A DNA stretch of 64,000 nucleotides from Arenibacter hampyeongensis. Its GTDB lineage: Bacteria; Bacteroidota; Bacteroidia; Flavobacteriales; Flavobacteriaceae. Below the pieces are notes generated by a model that saw only the letters and a list, made by a program, of their open reading frames with translations, made no database searches and was not told where the DNA came from. Numbering within the stretch: position 1 is the first letter of the stretch; every line of letters begins with the position of its first letter. The stretch is from positions 124,001-188,000 of the forward strand of contig NZ_PIOB01000005.1 of assembly GCF_002909255.1 (NCBI RefSeq), in the 5' to 3' direction. Of the stretch, positions 45,505-55,449 are shown piece after piece. The translations under genes and the position numbers were made by a program.

Positions 45505-48500
45505 ATGAAAAACCTAATTAAGCTGGAGAGGGAATCCTGTTTCCGGCTACAATATGATTTGAAAATGAAACTTACTACATTAGTTATATTAATTGTTTCG
45601 CTTTTTCAAATTCATGCAAACGAAACTTATGGTCAAAAGACCAAGATTACATTGAATCTCGAAAATGTAAGTATCGAAAATGTATTGAATAAAATTGAAT
45701 CACTTACAGAATTCAAATTCATGTACAACGATAAGGAGGTAGATTATAAGAAAATTGTCTCTGTAAGTGCGGATAAGGAATTGGTAACTGCCATTTTGGA
45801 AAGGCTTTTTTCCAAGATGGATATTACTTACGAGGTATTGGACAAACAGATTGTTCTAAAACCTGAAAAAAATGATAGATCACAAATCAAAGATGTTGTA
45901 AAGAAGGTTGAAGTCTATCAGCAGTTCGTAGTAAATGGGAGTATTGTTGATGGTGAAGGGAATATGTTGCCGGGGGCAAACGTACTGGAAAAAGGAACTG
46001 CGAACGGAACCCAGTCCGATTTTGATGGTAATTTTACTATTGATGTAAATAGTCAAAATGCTGTTCTTGTGGTTTCCTATATTGGATATACAACTAAGGA
46101 AGTTTCCGTAAATGGGCAGGCGAATGTCTCCATAACTTTAGAGGAGAGTGCCACTGGCTTAAGCGAGGTAGTAGTTACCGCCTTAGGAATTAAACGGGAA
46201 AAGAAATCCTTGGGATACGCATCTCAGGAGCTGGATGCCGATCAGGTTTCCTCCTCAAAGGAACCAAATCTCTTAAATGGTATATCCGGTAAAGTTGCAG
46301 GATTACAGATTACCAACAGTCCTTCAGGACTTGGTGGTTCTGCCAGAGTATCAATACGAGGCGATGCCTCATTGAACATTAATGGTAACTCCCCATTGTT
46401 CATTGTGGATGGAACTCCGATAAGTAATTCAATTGTTGGATCTAGCGGCTCCGGTACCCAGGATGTGGATTATGGCAATGGAGCTTCAGAAATAAATCCT
46501 GAAAATATAGAATCGATCAACGTACTAAAAGGACCTGCCGCTGCGGCATTATACGGTGCTAGAGCAGCAAACGGTGCAATTATTATAACCACGAAGAAAG
46601 GAAATAGTAAAAAAGGTCAATTAGGTGTTTCCATTAATTCTGGTATTACAATGGAAAGTGTTTTGCTATTACCGGATTGGCAAAATGAGTATGGTCAGGG
46701 TAACAACCAACAATTTGCATTTGTAGATGGTAGTGGAAGTGGTATTGCGGATGGAGTGGATGAAAGTTGGGGCCCTAGACTCGATACAGGATTAATGATT
46801 CCTCAATTCGATTCGCCTAGAGCTGATGGTACAAGAGGAGGAGATTATTTGGTTAGCAACTCGCCAATTACTCCTACGCCTTGGGTTTCCATGCCTGATA
46901 ATACGTTGGATTTCTTCAATACCGGTTATACGAAGACCAATAGCATTGCCATTTCTAAATCCGGCGACTTGGGAAATATTAGGTTTTCCTATCAAAATTT
47001 GGATCAAGAAGGTATTGTTCCCAACACGGATCTTACGAGAAATACCTTTAACCTAAGTACAGGGCTTAACCTGACCGATAAATTAACAATTAACACAAAT
47101 GTTAATTACATTAAGGCGGATAGTGGTAACAGACCATCCTTGAGTTATGGTACCGAAAGCATCATGTATCTGTTTATTTGGTATGGTAGGCAATTGAACA
47201 CCAATAGCATGCGCGATTATTGGATGCCTGGAAGAGAAGATTTACAGCAGTTTAACTATAACTACAATTATCACGACAACCCATTCTTTAATGTTTATGA
47301 GAATACAAATTCACAAAATAAGGATAGGGTATATGGTAATATCAGCGCCAATTATGCCATAAACGACAATTGGAATTTAATGGTAAGGACAGGTAGGGAT
47401 TTCTACCGCGATTTAAGGACCAAGAAAAGAGCGTTTAGTACCCAACGTTTCCCCTTAGGGTATTATAGGGAGGACAATGTGTTTTTTGAAGAGTCCAATA
47501 CAGACTTTCTTTTGTCTTATGATAAAACGTTCAACGAAAAATGGAACGTAAATATATCCGCCGGGGGAAACCAATTTCGGCAAAGACAGGATTATACACA
47601 AACGGTGGCCCCGCAATTGATCAACCCTGGAATCTATTCTTTTAATAATACAAGAAAGCCATTGGAAGTGAATACCAACAATCAACAGAAGAGAATTAAT
47701 AGTCTCTACGGTTTTGCCAGGTTTGCTTATGACAATTTACTTTTCTTGGATATTACTGGTAGAAACGATTGGTCCAGTACTCTGCCTACGGATAACAATT
47801 CCTATTTTTATCCTTCTGCTACATTGAGCGCCATTGCGAGTGATATGTTTGAAATGCCATCATTCGTGTCCTTTGCAAAATTAAGGGCGGCATATGCCGA
47901 GGTTGGTAACGATACGGACCCTTATAAACTTTCAAGTTTTTTCACCAATGAAACACCCTTTGGGGATAATCCCATTTTAACGGAATCTTCATTGATTCCC
48001 AATGCCGTTTTGAAACCTGAGATTACCTCATCCTATGAAATTGGAGCCGATATTCGTTTGTTTCAAAGTAGGGTTAATTTGGACGCCACTTATTATGACG
48101 GTAGAACCAAAAACCAAATTATTCCTATCAGTACGGATATTTCCAGTGGATATACCAGTAAATTGATCAATGCCGGGGAAGTGAGGAATTATGGTTTTGA
48201 GGCAATTCTAAATGTTGTTCCGATAAAAACTGCTAATTTTAGTTGGAACACCATGTTCAACTATTCCCGAAATAGAAGTGAGGTTACCGATTTGGGAGGT
48301 ATAGATTATACACTTACGGAGAGGAACAGTGTTTTTATTCAAGCCAGGGAAGGTGGATCTATAAGTGCTATTTACGGTAGGGGCTTTCAACGTGTTGAAG
48401 ATCCCAATAGCCAATATTTCGGACAAAAAATAGTTAATTCAAATGGTATCCCTATTAGAACGGACGGGTTAGTGTACCAAGGGGATTATGCACCTGATTA

Positions 48501-49026
48501 TACCCTCGGAATACTGAATAGTTTTAAATATAGGTCTTTGGATTTCGGTTTTATGTTCGATATTAGGCAGGGAGGAATAGTAGTATCCAGAACCAAGACT
48601 ATTGGTTCAACTGCCGGGCAATTAAAAGAGACCTTGGAAGGAAGGGAAACTGGGATAGTGGCCGAAGGTGTTGTGGAAACCTCTCCTGGAGTGTATACTC
48701 CAAATACGACCAATGTGGATGTAAGGACCTACAACAACCGCTATTATGAAAGGGATAATGTGGAGGCTGCCAAATACGATGCTTCCTATACCAAATTGCG
48801 TGAAGTTTCTTTGGGCTACACAGTACCCGCAAGAATTATAGATAAACTGCCCATTAGCAAGGCAAGATTATCACTTACTGGTAGAAATTTGGTGCTTTGG
48901 ACAGATAACCCGCATTTTGATCCGGAAACGGTGGCCGTTGCCGGTGGTACTTTACAGCCGGGTATAGAAAATATGTCTTATCCCAGTACTAAAACATACA
49001 CGCTAAATTTACAAATCGATTTTTAA
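45505..49026 (+). CDS. SusC-type TonB-dependent transducer with STN signalling domain
   Basis: A 1173-residue outer-membrane receptor. After a long leader and hydrophobic segment ending near ETYGQ at 44, an STN domain covers about 47-115. It reads ITLNLENVSIENVLNKI through KMDITYEVLDKQIVLKP. A CarboxypepD_reg-like domain follows at about 145-222, then the plug (SEVVVTALGIKREKKSLGYA) and the barrel, which ends YTLNLQIDF. The STN domain marks it as a transducer that contacts the FecR protein encoded upstream. Its ligand is not revealed by adjacent enzymes. It lies between the inositol operon and the amino-alcohol operon. Confidence 0.94.
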   Translation: MKNLIKLERESCFRLQYDLKMKLTTLVILIVSLFQIHANETYGQKTKITLNLENVSIENVLNKIESLTEFKFMYNDKEVDYKKIVSVSADKELVTAILERLFSKMDITYEVLDKQIVLKPEKNDRSQIKDVVKKVEVYQQFVVNGSIVDGEGNMLPGANVLEKGTANGTQSDFDGNFTIDVNSQNAVLVVSYIGYTTKEVSVNGQANVSITLEESATGLSEVVVTALGIKREKKSLGYASQELDADQVSSSKEPNLLNGISGKVAGLQITNSPSGLGGSARVSIRGDASLNINGNSPLFIVDGTPISNSIVGSSGSGTQDVDYGNGASEINPENIESINVLKGPAAAALYGARAANGAIIITTKKGNSKKGQLGVSINSGITMESVLLLPDWQNEYGQGNNQQFAFVDGSGSGIADGVDESWGPRLDTGLMIPQFDSPRADGTRGGDYLVSNSPITPTPWVSMPDNTLDFFNTGYTKTNSIAISKSGDLGNIRFSYQNLDQEGIVPNTDLTRNTFNLSTGLNLTDKLTINTNVNYIKADSGNRPSLSYGTESIMYLFIWYGRQLNTNSMRDYWMPGREDLQQFNYNYNYHDNPFFNVYENTNSQNKDRVYGNISANYAINDNWNLMVRTGRDFYRDLRTKKRAFSTQRFPLGYYREDNVFFEESNTDFLLSYDKTFNEKWNVNISAGGNQFRQRQDYTQTVAPQLINPGIYSFNNTRKPLEVNTNNQQKRINSLYGFARFAYDNLLFLDITGRNDWSSTLPTDNNSYFYPSATLSAIASDMFEMPSFVSFAKLRAAYAEVGNDTDPYKLSSFFTNETPFGDNPILTESSLIPNAVLKPEITSSYEIGADIRLFQSRVNLDATYYDGRTKNQIIPISTDISSGYTSKLINAGEVRNYGFEAILNVVPIKTANFSWNTMFNYSRNRSEVTDLGGIDYTLTERNSVFIQAREGGSISAIYGRGFQRVEDPNSQYFGQKIVNSNGIPIRTDGLVYQGDYAPDYTLGILNSFKYRSLDFGFMFDIRQGGIVVSRTKTIGSTAGQLKETLEGRETGIVAEGVVETSPGVYTPNTTNVDVRTYNNRYYERDNVEAAKYDASYTKLREVSLGYTVPARIIDKLPISKARLSLTGRNLVLWTDNPHFDPETVAVAGGTLQPGIENMSYPSTKTYTLNLQIDF

Positions 49027-49037
49027 TTGCATAAAAG

Positions 49038-50618
49038 ATGAAAAACATACATATTTCAAAACAGGGTTTCTTCATGATGTTTCTTTTGGCGGCTTTTATG
49101 GGTTGTACGGAAGACTTCGAAGAAATAAATAAAAACCCGAATTTTCCTGAGCAAGCTTCTTCGGAATTGCTTTTGCCAGGGGTTTTAAGGCAAATGGCCT
49201 ACAATTGGGGGAATCAAGGATGGGAAGAAGGCTTTACCGTAGTACAGTACGGAGCTCGACTTCAATTTACTTCAGGTGATAGATACAATTGGTCGCCTAC
49301 AAGTGACCCTTACAATTCATGCTATGACGGTTTAAGGGATATTGAGAATATTATTCGCGATAACAAAGAGAATCCTGACCGTCAAAATTATTATGGCGTT
49401 GGGCTGATCGTAAAATCTTGGATCTATTCCTATTTAACGGATGCCTATGGAGATGTTCCATACACAGACGCCATAAAAGGAATTTCTGATGATAATATTA
49501 CACCTGAATTTACACCACAACAGCAAATATACGATGGTATTTTGGCCGACTTAAAAGCTGCCAATGCAGCCTTGACTGGAGCAGATAATATATCGGGAGA
49601 TATATTGTACGGTGGGGATGTGCTAAAATGGAGAAAATTTGCCAATTCGCTCCGACTTCGTTTGTTGATGAGGATCAGTGATGTTGATAATTCAAAGGCT
49701 GTTGCCGGCATGTCAGAGATTATGGGCGATTTAAGCACTTATCCCATATTTGGCAGCAATGCGGATGCAGCATTGTTACAATGGAATCCGGATAATCCTC
49801 AACCCAAATATGATACCCGTTCAGGGAGTTTTGATGAGGTTAGATTAAGTCTTACCTTGGAAACTAGACTCAAGGAGCTAAACGATAGAAGACTTATCGT
49901 TTTTGCACAACCCACTTCCAATTCGGGAAAAGGTATATATTCCGATAATATAGATGATTATGTAGGCATGCCAAATGGCTTGGACGATGAAGCGGCCTTA
50001 AGTTATAGTCCCTCTGGAAACCCCGATGAAGTTGGGTCTAATTTCATTTCCAGAATTGGGATTCTTTTAGGATGTAGGGCGTGTAATGTAGAGCTGGCTT
50101 CGGCAACGGCCTCCCAAACCATAATAATGGATTATTCTGAGCTTCAATATATTTTGGCTGAAGCAAGGGAAAGAAATTTCATTACCGTTGGTGATGCCGC
50201 AACTTACTATGAAAATGGTATTAGAGCCTCATTTTCCTATTATTTGGATAGGATCAATGCTGGTGGTTGGAATGAAATTGCTGCCGATCTACAAGCTTTT
50301 GACTTGGATGCTTATATAGCACAGACTACTGTGGCTTACTTGGGAACAGCGGGGGAAAAGTTGGAAAAGATTGCCTTGCAAAAATGGATCTCCTTATTCT
50401 ATACCGGCTTTGAAGCTTGGTCGGATTGGAGACGTACCGGAATGCCGGAAGTTATTCCCGGTGTAGATGCAGGTAATGATAAATTGGTCCCAGTAAGGTT
50501 TCAATTTCCTAATGAGGTTAAATCAACAAATAATGCCAACTACCAACAAGCAGTCACAAGAATGGGAGGAGATGACTTAAATACCAGACTTTGGTGGGAT
50601 GTTGCCAGTAATAATTAA
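49038..50618 (+). CDS. SusD-like lipoprotein (SusD-like_2 type)
   Basis: A 526-residue surface lipoprotein, lipobox FMGC. The mature start TEDFEEINKNPNFPEQ and the PGVLRQMAYNW pattern are typical of the SusD-like_2 branch. Further features are SWIYSYLTDAYGDVPYTDA, GGDVLKWRKFANSLRLRLLMR and YSELQYILAEARERN. It forms a unit with the transducer 11 bases upstream and is closed by a terminator. The ligand is unknown. Confidence 0.92.
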   Translation: MKNIHISKQGFFMMFLLAAFMGCTEDFEEINKNPNFPEQASSELLLPGVLRQMAYNWGNQGWEEGFTVVQYGARLQFTSGDRYNWSPTSDPYNSCYDGLRDIENIIRDNKENPDRQNYYGVGLIVKSWIYSYLTDAYGDVPYTDAIKGISDDNITPEFTPQQQIYDGILADLKAANAALTGADNISGDILYGGDVLKWRKFANSLRLRLLMRISDVDNSKAVAGMSEIMGDLSTYPIFGSNADAALLQWNPDNPQPKYDTRSGSFDEVRLSLTLETRLKELNDRRLIVFAQPTSNSGKGIYSDNIDDYVGMPNGLDDEAALSYSPSGNPDEVGSNFISRIGILLGCRACNVELASATASQTIIMDYSELQYILAEARERNFITVGDAATYYENGIRASFSYYLDRINAGGWNEIAADLQAFDLDAYIAQTTVAYLGTAGEKLEKIALQKWISLFYTGFEAWSDWRRTGMPEVIPGVDAGNDKLVPVRFQFPNEVKSTNNANYQQAVTRMGGDDLNTRLWWDVASNN

Positions 50619-50654
50619 ATGTATAATTAAGTAAAGTTTATTATGAATCTTTTA

Positions 50655-50686
50655 GACCATAGGGATTCCTTCCCTATGGTCTTTTT
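50655..50686 (+). terminator. Rho-independent terminator after susD
   Basis: GACCATAGGGA and TCCCTATGGTC form a perfect 11-base stem around TTCCT, followed by five T residues. It ends the FecI/FecR-controlled susCD unit 37 bases after the susD stop and isolates the permease gene. Confidence 0.9.
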
Positions 50687-50789
50687 CTTGAAAATATTAA
50701 TCCTTATTGAAGTTTATGGGTCATATTTTCCCTATTTCATAGTTATCAACTTAGCAATTTATAAATAACCTAAACCAAGATCAATTGAT

Positions 50790-52280
50790 ATGAGCAAAGG
50801 CGTGAAGTACAAGAAAATGGACAAATCCTATTTTGAATCCAGGGAACTTAAACGCCATGCGGGTGTTTGGTCATTATGGGCCTTGGGGGTGGGTGCGGTG
50901 ATATCTGGACATTTTTCCGGATGGAACTTGGGACTGGCTTCAGGAGGGTGGGGCGGTATGTTCGTTGCAACCTGTATTGTAGCCATAATGTATGTCGGGC
51001 TTACCCAGAGCGTAGCAGAAATGTCCCCTGCACTGCCACATACGGGAGGCGCGTATTCTTTTGCTAGATCTGCCATGGGACCCTGGGGTGGATTCTTTAC
51101 AGGACTGGTGGAAAACTTGGAATTTATTCTTACACCCGCCGTTATTGTTTTTTTTCTCAGTAATTATATGCAGGGTATCTTTGAAACTGCGCCCGAAATG
51201 TTGCCTTTTTGGTGGTTCGGATTTTATACCATCTTTACCCTGTTGAATATAATAGGAGTGGAGCTTTCATTCAAATTCACTGTCACCCTCACTTTATTGG
51301 CTTTGGGTTGTTTGGGTATTTTTTGGGTATCATCTATCGGAAGTGCCGATTTTACTACCTATGCGTTAGATATTAAAGCAGGTGCTGATGGTTCTGCTGA
51401 GCATTTGCCCGGTGGAGGAGGTTCATTATTCCCCTTGGGATGGGAAGGAGCATTAAAAGCCATGCCCTTTGCGGTATGGTTATTTTTGGCCATTGAACAG
51501 TTGCCTTTGGCAGCCGAGGAGTCGGTAGATCCCAAAAAGGATATGCCAAAGGGATTGACCTATGGGATCATTACTCTGATTATTTCTGCTTTTTTAATCC
51601 TTTGGCTCAATGCTTCAATACCATTGGGGTCCTTTGCCCTATCCCAATCCGGAGAACCTTTATTGGACGGATTTAAAGTGCTGTACGGGGACAACATAGC
51701 CAAACTTTTAGCTTTGGTGGCTTCAATTGGACTTTTGGCCTCATTCCATACCATTATCTTCGCTTTTGGGAGACAGATCTATTCCCTATCTAGGGCAGGA
51801 TATTTTCCTGTAATGCTTTCCCTTACCCATAATAAAAGAAAAACACCTTATACCGCATTAATTTTGGGATCGGTTATTGGTTTTGTGGTTTTAATGGTCA
51901 CCAAATTTTTGGCGGGAAACGAAAGTGAGGTTTTTATTGGAGGAGCTTTGTTGAACATCGCTGTTTTTAGTGCCATGTTATCCTATATTTTACAATGCGG
52001 GTCCTTTTTGTTATTGCGAAAGAACAAGCCGGATCTGGAAAGACCCTATGTTAGTCCTTTTGGGAAATTCGGAGCTTGGACCACTATTTTGCTGGCCAGT
52101 GTGATTATCTATTTTCAGCTTCAGGATCAATCCTATAGAACGGCAGTTTTTATTTCCATAGGCTATTTGGTAATAGGATTGGTATATTTTGGACTTAAAG
52201 GAAGACATCGATTGATACTCTCCCCTGAGGAAGAATTTGCCTTGGAGCACGAAACAAAAAAAGCTCAAGTAAAAAACTAA
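50790..52280 (+). CDS. APC-family permease, ethanolamine-permease type
   Basis: A 496-residue inner-membrane transporter with about 12 hydrophobic segments. The N-terminal region is strongly like the ethanolamine permease branch of the APC superfamily: LWALGVGAVISGHFSGWNLG at about 31-50, then AEMSPALPHTGGAYSFARSA and GPWGGFFTGLVENLEF. FAFGRQIYSLSRAGYFP is also characteristic. It probably imports a small amine by proton exchange. The genes downstream encode a gamma-glutamyl ligase, two dehydrogenases and an amidotransferase, which fits ethanolamine or a similar amino alcohol as cargo. The 364-base gap to the ligase gene contains a terminator-like hairpin. Confidence 0.87.
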   Translation: MSKGVKYKKMDKSYFESRELKRHAGVWSLWALGVGAVISGHFSGWNLGLASGGWGGMFVATCIVAIMYVGLTQSVAEMSPALPHTGGAYSFARSAMGPWGGFFTGLVENLEFILTPAVIVFFLSNYMQGIFETAPEMLPFWWFGFYTIFTLLNIIGVELSFKFTVTLTLLALGCLGIFWVSSIGSADFTTYALDIKAGADGSAEHLPGGGGSLFPLGWEGALKAMPFAVWLFLAIEQLPLAAEESVDPKKDMPKGLTYGIITLIISAFLILWLNASIPLGSFALSQSGEPLLDGFKVLYGDNIAKLLALVASIGLLASFHTIIFAFGRQIYSLSRAGYFPVMLSLTHNKRKTPYTALILGSVIGFVVLMVTKFLAGNESEVFIGGALLNIAVFSAMLSYILQCGSFLLLRKNKPDLERPYVSPFGKFGAWTTILLASVIIYFQLQDQSYRTAVFISIGYLVIGLVYFGLKGRHRLILSPEEEFALEHETKKAQVKN

Positions 52281-52644
52281 ATTTTATACCTCTAGATGGG
52301 CATTAATGAATATTTTTATAGAAGATACTCTTGTCGATATATGTATTGGAAACCTGGATTTGCAACAACTGGGATAATATAAATATACCAGTGTCCTAAA
52401 ATCATACCTTAGAGTCTAATAATCAACCATATAGTAGTCAAGTAAAACTTTATTGTCCAAGACGTAAGTTTTATCCGGCCTATAGAAAACAATAATAATG
52501 AACCTATGAAATGAGCATAAACAAAATTAATTTTTTGCATACCAACCGAAATAACTAAATTTTTTTTATGCGAAAGCGTAGCGGTTGTTTTATGCATAAA
52601 ATTATTATTACGCTTTTTTTCAGATTAATAAAAATTTTAAATAG
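52281..52644. other. 364-base leader region before the ligase gene
   Basis: No gene is supported. The sequence is A+T-rich and carries the terminator-like hairpin at 52573-52620, directly before the ligase start. Related short strings TTTTTGCATA, TTTTATGCGA and TTTTATGCATAAAA cluster at 52532-52601. They could be repeated binding half-sites. Confidence 0.5.
52573..52620 (+). terminator. Terminator- or attenuator-like hairpin just before the ligase gene
   Basis: AAAGCGTA at 52573-52580 pairs with TACGCTTT at 52609-52616, and the stem runs into a T-tract. Its loop contains a perfect 14-base palindrome, TTTTATGCATAAAA (52588-52601). The structure ends 24 bases before the ATG at 52645. It could terminate permease read-through or regulate entry into the ligase operon. 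The stem is only 8 base pairs, so strength is uncertain. Confidence 0.5.
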
Positions 52645-54021
52645 ATGAAAAAGGAAGATCCTATAATAACTCCGGAATCGGTTAAGAAATATATTAAGGA
52701 ACATCAAATTGAAAATATAAAGTTGGCCGTAGTAGATGTAGATGGCGTGCTACGTGGGAAGTATGTAAATTCTAAAAAATTCCTTTCCGCTTTGGACAAG
52801 GGATTCGGATTTTGCAGTGTAATCTTTGGCTGGGACTCCAATGATGTTTTGTATAAGAATGATTCTTTCACCGGTTGGGCAGATGGTTTTACGGATGCCA
52901 ATGCTACTATAGATGCCTCCAGTATGAGAGTTTTGCCAACGGAAGATTATAAATCGGTCATATTTTTGGTTGATTTTTCCGAGAGCAATGCTTCCAGTGT
53001 GTGCCCCAGATCTGTACTGCGTAAAACCTTGGATAGATTAGGGAATATAGGGTATACGGCAAGCGCATCTTTTGAGTTCGAATTTTTTCTGTTCAATGAG
53101 ACACCGAAATCTATTCGCGATAAGAACTACCATAATTTGGAGCCTATGACGCCCGGTAATTTTGGATACTCCATATTGAGAAGCTCTACCCATGCCAATT
53201 TTTACCACGAAATAATGAGTCTTGCCCAGGAGATGGGCATGCCTTTGGAAGGTCTGCACACCGAGACCGGGGCAGGGGTGCTAGAAGGTGCTCTTGAATA
53301 TTCCGAAGCGCTAAGGGCAGCCGATAATGGGGCTTTGTTTAAAAACTTTGTGAAAGTATGGGCACAACAGAACAGTTTAATGGCCTCTTTTATGGCCAAA
53401 TGGTCTTCCAGTTATCCAGGACAATCCGGACATATCCACATTTCTTTGCAAAATAAGGATGGTTCATCTGCCTTTTATGATAAAAGCAAGGAACATGGAA
53501 TGTCAGACGTTATGCGCTGGTTTATAGGAGGTCAACAAAAATTAATGCCCGAATTGCTGGCCATGGTGGCCTCTACCTGTAATAGTTATACGCGACTCAT
53601 TCCTGGTTTTTGGGCTCCTACGGCTGCCTCATGGGGTATGGACAACAGAACTTGTGCCCTTAGGGCCATCCCTGGATCGGAAAAATCCCAAAGAGTGGAA
53701 TACAGGGTGTCTGCAGCCGATATTAATCCATATTTGGCGCTGGCAGCGGCTATTGGTTCCGGAATTTGGGGCATAGAGAATAAAATTGAACCAACCAAAG
53801 CTGTGGATGGTAACGCCTATGATGTAGATTTTCCTCAGGAGCTTCAGTTGCCCAGGACCTTATCACATGCCGCCGAGAAATTTAAGAATTCAAAAATTGC
53901 ACGAGACTTGTTTGGTGATATATTTGTGGATCATTATGCGTATACCCGACTATGGGAAGATCAACAACAACTGGGAGCCATAACAGACTGGCAATTAAAA
54001 CGTTATTTTGAAATAATATAA
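52645..54021 (+). CDS. Glutamine-synthetase-like gamma-glutamyl amine/amino-alcohol ligase
   Basis: A 458-residue enzyme of the glutamine synthetase fold that joins the side-chain carboxylate of glutamate to an amine with ATP. Metal and substrate residues are present: E144/E146 (FEFEFF), E207 and E214 (HTETGAGVLE), H263 (SGHIHISL), R317, R335 (NRT), R340 and E352-x-R354. The ammonia-site region reads GWADGFTDANATID, unlike ordinary GlnA. It therefore looks like the PuuA/GlnA-like ligases. It begins an operon with aldehyde dehydrogenase (2-base gap), alcohol dehydrogenase and amidotransferase. Predicted product: gamma-glutamylethanolamide. The exact amine is inferred from the neighbours. Confidence 0.85.
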   Translation: MKKEDPIITPESVKKYIKEHQIENIKLAVVDVDGVLRGKYVNSKKFLSALDKGFGFCSVIFGWDSNDVLYKNDSFTGWADGFTDANATIDASSMRVLPTEDYKSVIFLVDFSESNASSVCPRSVLRKTLDRLGNIGYTASASFEFEFFLFNETPKSIRDKNYHNLEPMTPGNFGYSILRSSTHANFYHEIMSLAQEMGMPLEGLHTETGAGVLEGALEYSEALRAADNGALFKNFVKVWAQQNSLMASFMAKWSSSYPGQSGHIHISLQNKDGSSAFYDKSKEHGMSDVMRWFIGGQQKLMPELLAMVASTCNSYTRLIPGFWAPTAASWGMDNRTCALRAIPGSEKSQRVEYRVSAADINPYLALAAAIGSGIWGIENKIEPTKAVDGNAYDVDFPQELQLPRTLSHAAEKFKNSKIARDLFGDIFVDHYAYTRLWEDQQQLGAITDWQLKRYFEII

Positions 54022-54023
54022 AA

Positions 54024-55409
54024 ATGATAAAAACCATATCACCTATAGACAACAGTATTTATTATACTGCTGAAGAACATGGCCCAAAGGACATTGAGCA
54101 GGCCTTAAGTTTAGCACAAAATGCTTTTTCATTGTGGTCCGATTTATCTATTGCAGAACGAGCAAAATATATCACATCTTTTGTAGAGGCTATTGTTCAG
54201 GATAAAAATGAAATTGCCCTCGAAATTACTTGGCAAATGGGTAGGCCATTGGGCCAATCGCCTGGGGAGATAAAGGGATTTGCAGACCGAGCCCATTATA
54301 TGATCGGTGCTGCTGAAGAGGCTCTAACCGATTATAAGGTGGTAGATAGCGCGAATCCGGATAAAAGATGGGTAGAACGTGTACCCATTGGCGTAGTTGG
54401 CGTGCTAAGCCCTTGGAATTATCCTTTCCTGACCTCTGTAAATGCTATTGTTCCCGCTCTAATGGCAGGAAACGTGGTGGTGTTAAAGCATTCTTTTCAG
54501 ACACCTTTGGTTGCGGAACGATATGCCAAGGCAGCTGTGAAGGCCGGCTTACCGAAGGGTGTTTTTCAAATATTACACCTGAATCATAAAAATGCGGCCC
54601 AATTAATTGCCGATACCAGAATTGATGGGGTGTACTTTACAGGTTCTGTACAAGGGGGAATAGCCGTTCAAAATTCATTGCTGAATAAGTTTATTCCCTG
54701 TGGTTTGGAACTGGGAGGGAAAGATCCCGCCTATGTAATGGCCGATGCCTCTTTGGACAACAGTGTAGAAAATTTGGTGGACGGGGCATTCTTTAATAGT
54801 GGGCAATCCTGCTGTGGTATAGAAAGGATTTATGTCCACGAATCCCTGTACGACAAGTTTGTTGATGGATTTGTAGCGTTGACAAAGCAATACAGCTTAG
54901 GAAATCCTTTGGATGCAGGGACCAATCTTGGACCAATGGTGAAGACAGATGCGGCTAATTACGTAAGGAAACAAATAGAACAGGCATTGGGTAAGGGGGC
55001 AAAGTCCTTGGTGGCCGAATCTCTGTTCGCAGCTTCCAAAAGAGATACTCCCTATTTATCCCCTCATGTGCTGGTGAATGTGGATCATAGCATGGACGTA
55101 ATGAGCGAGGAAAGTTTTGGACCTGTTGTTGGAATAATGAAGGTAAAGAACGATGAAGAAGCATTGCGGTTAATGAATGATTCCCAATACGGACTTACCG
55201 CTTCCTTATGGGGCAATGACATGGATAGAGCCTTTAATCTGGGAAGGAAAATAGAAACTGGTACTGTGTTTATGAACCGCTGTGATTATTTGGATCCTGC
55301 CTTGGCTTGGACGGGTGTTAAAAATTCAGGAAAGGGCGTTACACTGTCAAAAATTGGCTATGACCATGTTACACGGGTAAAGTCGTTTAACTTTCGAAAA
55401 GGGAAATAA
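54024..55409 (+). CDS. NAD(P)-dependent aldehyde dehydrogenase (gamma-glutamyl aldehyde oxidation predicted)
   Basis: A 461-residue aldehyde dehydrogenase. N132 (SPWNYPF), E229 (LELGGKDP) and catalytic C263 (GQSCC) are in place, and the cofactor loop is FTGSVQGG at 205-212. The length is slightly short for the family, as in several PuuC- or succinate-semialdehyde-type enzymes. In this operon it should oxidise the gamma-glutamyl aldehyde made by the alcohol dehydrogenase to gamma-glutamylglycine, if ethanolamine is the substrate. It starts 2 bases after the ligase stop. The specific substrate is inferred. Confidence 0.85.
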   Translation: MIKTISPIDNSIYYTAEEHGPKDIEQALSLAQNAFSLWSDLSIAERAKYITSFVEAIVQDKNEIALEITWQMGRPLGQSPGEIKGFADRAHYMIGAAEEALTDYKVVDSANPDKRWVERVPIGVVGVLSPWNYPFLTSVNAIVPALMAGNVVVLKHSFQTPLVAERYAKAAVKAGLPKGVFQILHLNHKNAAQLIADTRIDGVYFTGSVQGGIAVQNSLLNKFIPCGLELGGKDPAYVMADASLDNSVENLVDGAFFNSGQSCCGIERIYVHESLYDKFVDGFVALTKQYSLGNPLDAGTNLGPMVKTDAANYVRKQIEQALGKGAKSLVAESLFAASKRDTPYLSPHVLVNVDHSMDVMSEESFGPVVGIMKVKNDEEALRLMNDSQYGLTASLWGNDMDRAFNLGRKIETGTVFMNRCDYLDPALAWTGVKNSGKGVTLSKIGYDHVTRVKSFNFRKGK

Positions 55410-55449
55410 GATTTATAAATCAATTTATTGAATTAAAAAATAAGAATTA

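Noticed and set aside
52645-54021. Ordinary ammonium-assimilating glutamine synthetase
   Set aside because: The ammonia-site region differs from GlnA, and the gene is locked in an operon with dehydrogenases, a stand-alone amidotransferase and a neighbouring amine permease.
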